Shown here piece by piece: positions 63,015 through 64,000 of a stretch of DNA of 64,000 nt. The notes beneath the pieces are model-generated. The model was given only the letters and a program-made list of their open reading frames with translations, searched no databases and was not told the DNA's origin. How positions within the stretch are numbered: position 1 is the stretch's first letter; every line of letters begins with the position of its first letter. The position numbers were made by a program, and so were the translations under genes. The stretch is from Acidobacteria bacterium SCN 69-37 (GTDB lineage: Bacteria > Acidobacteriota > Vicinamibacteria > Vicinamibacterales > SCN-69-37): assembly GCA_001724025.1 (NCBI GenBank), contig MEDJ01000012.1, forward strand, positions 1-64,000, in the 5' to 3' direction.

Positions 63015-63038
63015 CTCGCGGTCCCGCAATCTCACACA

Positions 63039-63065
63039 CTGACGGCCCCTTCGCGGGGCCGTCAG
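63039..63065 (+). terminator. Strong hairpin after the OmpA-family gene
   Basis: 11-bp perfect arms CTGACGGCCCC/GGGGCCGTCAG with loop TTCGC, 24 bases after the stop. No clear T-run follows. Confidence 0.7.
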
Positions 63066-63118
63066 CGTGTACGGCGTCCGATCGAGGCGCCTGCGATGGC
63101 GATGATCGACGCAAAAGG

Positions 63119-63505
63119 CTATCGGCGGCGCGCGGCGTCGATGATCGCCGCCATGTGATCGAGATATTTCTCGAACGCCCGACGTCCGGCCGGGGTCAGC
63201 CTGAAGGTCGTGCGCGGCACGCGGCCCTCGAATCCCTTTTCACAGGCGACGTACCCTGCATCCTCGAGCTTGCGGGCGTGCACGCTCAGGTTGCCGTCCG
63301 TCGCCTCCAGCGCCGTCTTCAGCGCGGTGAACGACAGCTCGCCACCGGCCGCCAGCGCACTGGCAATCCCGAGCCGCATCGGATCGTGCAGCAGCCGGTC
63401 GACGGCCGTCGCACTCACCGGCGCCTTCGGCCGCCTGACGGACGCGGGCGGTGCCGTCTCCTCCCGCATCGACGCTGCACGCCGGGCCGAACTTCTCGCC
63501 CTCAT
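63119..63505 (-). CDS. Winged-helix transcriptional regulator
   Basis: A 128-residue protein of the winged-helix DNA-binding type (PF13601-like): LLHDPMRLGIASALAAGGELSFTALKTALEATDGNLSVHARKLEDAGYV followed by KGFEGRVPRTTFRLTPAGRRAFEKY. It is in a row with the membrane protein gene upstream, 12 bases apart, as is common for this family. Confidence 0.85.
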   Translation of the reverse strand: MRARSSARRAASMREETAPPASVRRPKAPVSATAVDRLLHDPMRLGIASALAAGGELSFTALKTALEATDGNLSVHARKLEDAGYVACEKGFEGRVPRTTFRLTPAGRRAFEKYLDHMAAIIDAARRR

Positions 63506-63517
63506 CCTTTCTCCCTC

Positions 63518-63994
63518 CTATCCGCCGAGACGACGCGCGATGTAGAGACCGAACCCGATCTGCAGACCGCCGAATCCCAGGGCCAGCCACAGCGTGCCCC
63601 AGCCGGACGGCGTCACGATCGCCGCCAGGCCCGCCGCCATGTAGCACGCGCCCGCGATCCGCACGACCGGCGCACTGAACAGGCCGCCGACGATCACGCC
63701 GGCGCCGTACAGCAGCAGCCACATGGGCGCCATGACCGCATAGGCGTCGATGCGCCAGAGCGCGTAGGTCATGGCAGCCCCGACGACGAGTGGCGCCGCC
63801 AGCCCCAGCCCGAAGCGGCGGCCGATCGGTCCGGTCAGCGGCGCGCCGTTGCGCGCGGCCTTGCGCCTGATGGCCGTGGCCCCCACGGCCAGCGCGATGA
63901 CCGCCGCCACCAGCCAGGTGACGAGCCATCGTTCATCAGACGGCTGATGGGCCGCCACAGGGGCGGCGGCCAGACCGACGACGCCCATCCCCAC
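63518..63994 (-). CDS. Membrane protein (possibly truncated by window edge)
   Basis: At least 158 residues with four or five membrane helices (WLVTWLVAAVIALAVGATAI, FGLGLAAPLVVGAAMTYALW, MAPMWLLLYGAGVIVGGLF, MAAGLAAIV, LWLALGFGGLQIGFGLYIA). It is paired with the winged-helix regulator. The start near 63994 is only six bases from the edge, so the protein may be longer. Confidence 0.7.
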   Translation of the reverse strand: MGMGVVGLAAAPVAAHQPSDERWLVTWLVAAVIALAVGATAIRRKAARNGAPLTGPIGRRFGLGLAAPLVVGAAMTYALWRIDAYAVMAPMWLLLYGAGVIVGGLFSAPVVRIAGACYMAAGLAAIVTPSGWGTLWLALGFGGLQIGFGLYIARRLGG

Positions 63995-64000
63995 GCCCCC

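Noticed and set aside
1-64000. tRNA, rRNA, tmRNA or riboswitch genes
   Set aside because: No cloverleaf with a TTCGA-type arm or conserved RNA core was noticed by eye; weak, since no covariance search could be run.

Overview
The window is a GC-rich chromosomal segment whose genes are packed tightly, many with ATGA or GTGA stop-start overlaps. Two genes carry the von Willebrand-type domain architecture named for Acidobacteria (VWFA-related Acidobacterial domain). Menaquinone by the futalosine route, bacillithiol genes, an Lnt/SPOR/OmpA envelope set and sigma-54 activators fit the same picture. The best guess is an acidobacterium of the Vicinamibacteria type. This rests on protein content, not on a 16S sequence, since no rRNA or tRNA gene was seen.

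Layout. 1-8252: tail of an unknown gene, a long hairpin, PBP1A, then a minus-strand run V4R-like protein, TPR protein, SPOR protein, lnt and prfB (with the programmed +1 frameshift). 8262-12583: plus-strand mobA-argS and mqnB-mqnD. 12584-14831: a looser accessory patch with a hydrolase remnant, a RelE/ParE-type toxin-antitoxin pair, and an ArsR regulator with an AHSA1/SRPBCC partner. 15011-26403: a nine-gene minus-strand run (VWFA protein, mutase-like protein, B12-binding protein, REC protein, valS, nadC, birA, hypothetical, RlmD-like methyltransferase). 26831-29849: an A/T-richer secreted Ig-like protein gene broken by a frameshift, with a JAMM-like C-terminus and a small partner gene.

29901-32583: HIT protein, HU/IHF and ribosomal protein S1. 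32724-37043: a stress and regulation island (histone-like DUF6335 fusion, YtxH protein, a 49-residue membrane protein behind a good sigma-54 promoter match, a CheY-like protein, a reduced sensor kinase and a sigma-54 activator). 37024-46512: cmk, an alpha/beta hydrolase, rluB, scpA/scpB, a site-2 protease, uvrC, a CDP-alcohol phosphatidyltransferase, tdk and efp. 46591-52649: Hsp20-HtrA, mpg-uvrA and an RRM protein. 52726-63994: a membrane protein, an M28 peptidase, bshB1-bshA, a 210-bp tandem duplication, an NtrC-type regulator with its kinase, a lipoprotein, a TPR protein, a second VWFA protein, an OmpA-family lipoprotein and a winged-helix/membrane pair at the edge.

Most of the window is ordinary housekeeping. 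The most notable points are: (1) the broken Ig/JAMM-like gene and its partner; (2) a methylmalonyl-CoA mutase-like protein that has lost its catalytic residues; (3) the stress island with candidate sigma-54 promoters; (4) several dispersed repeat families between genes, including one whose GTAG ends supply the stop codons of neighbouring genes, and a pyrimidine-rich repeat directly in front of two start codons.
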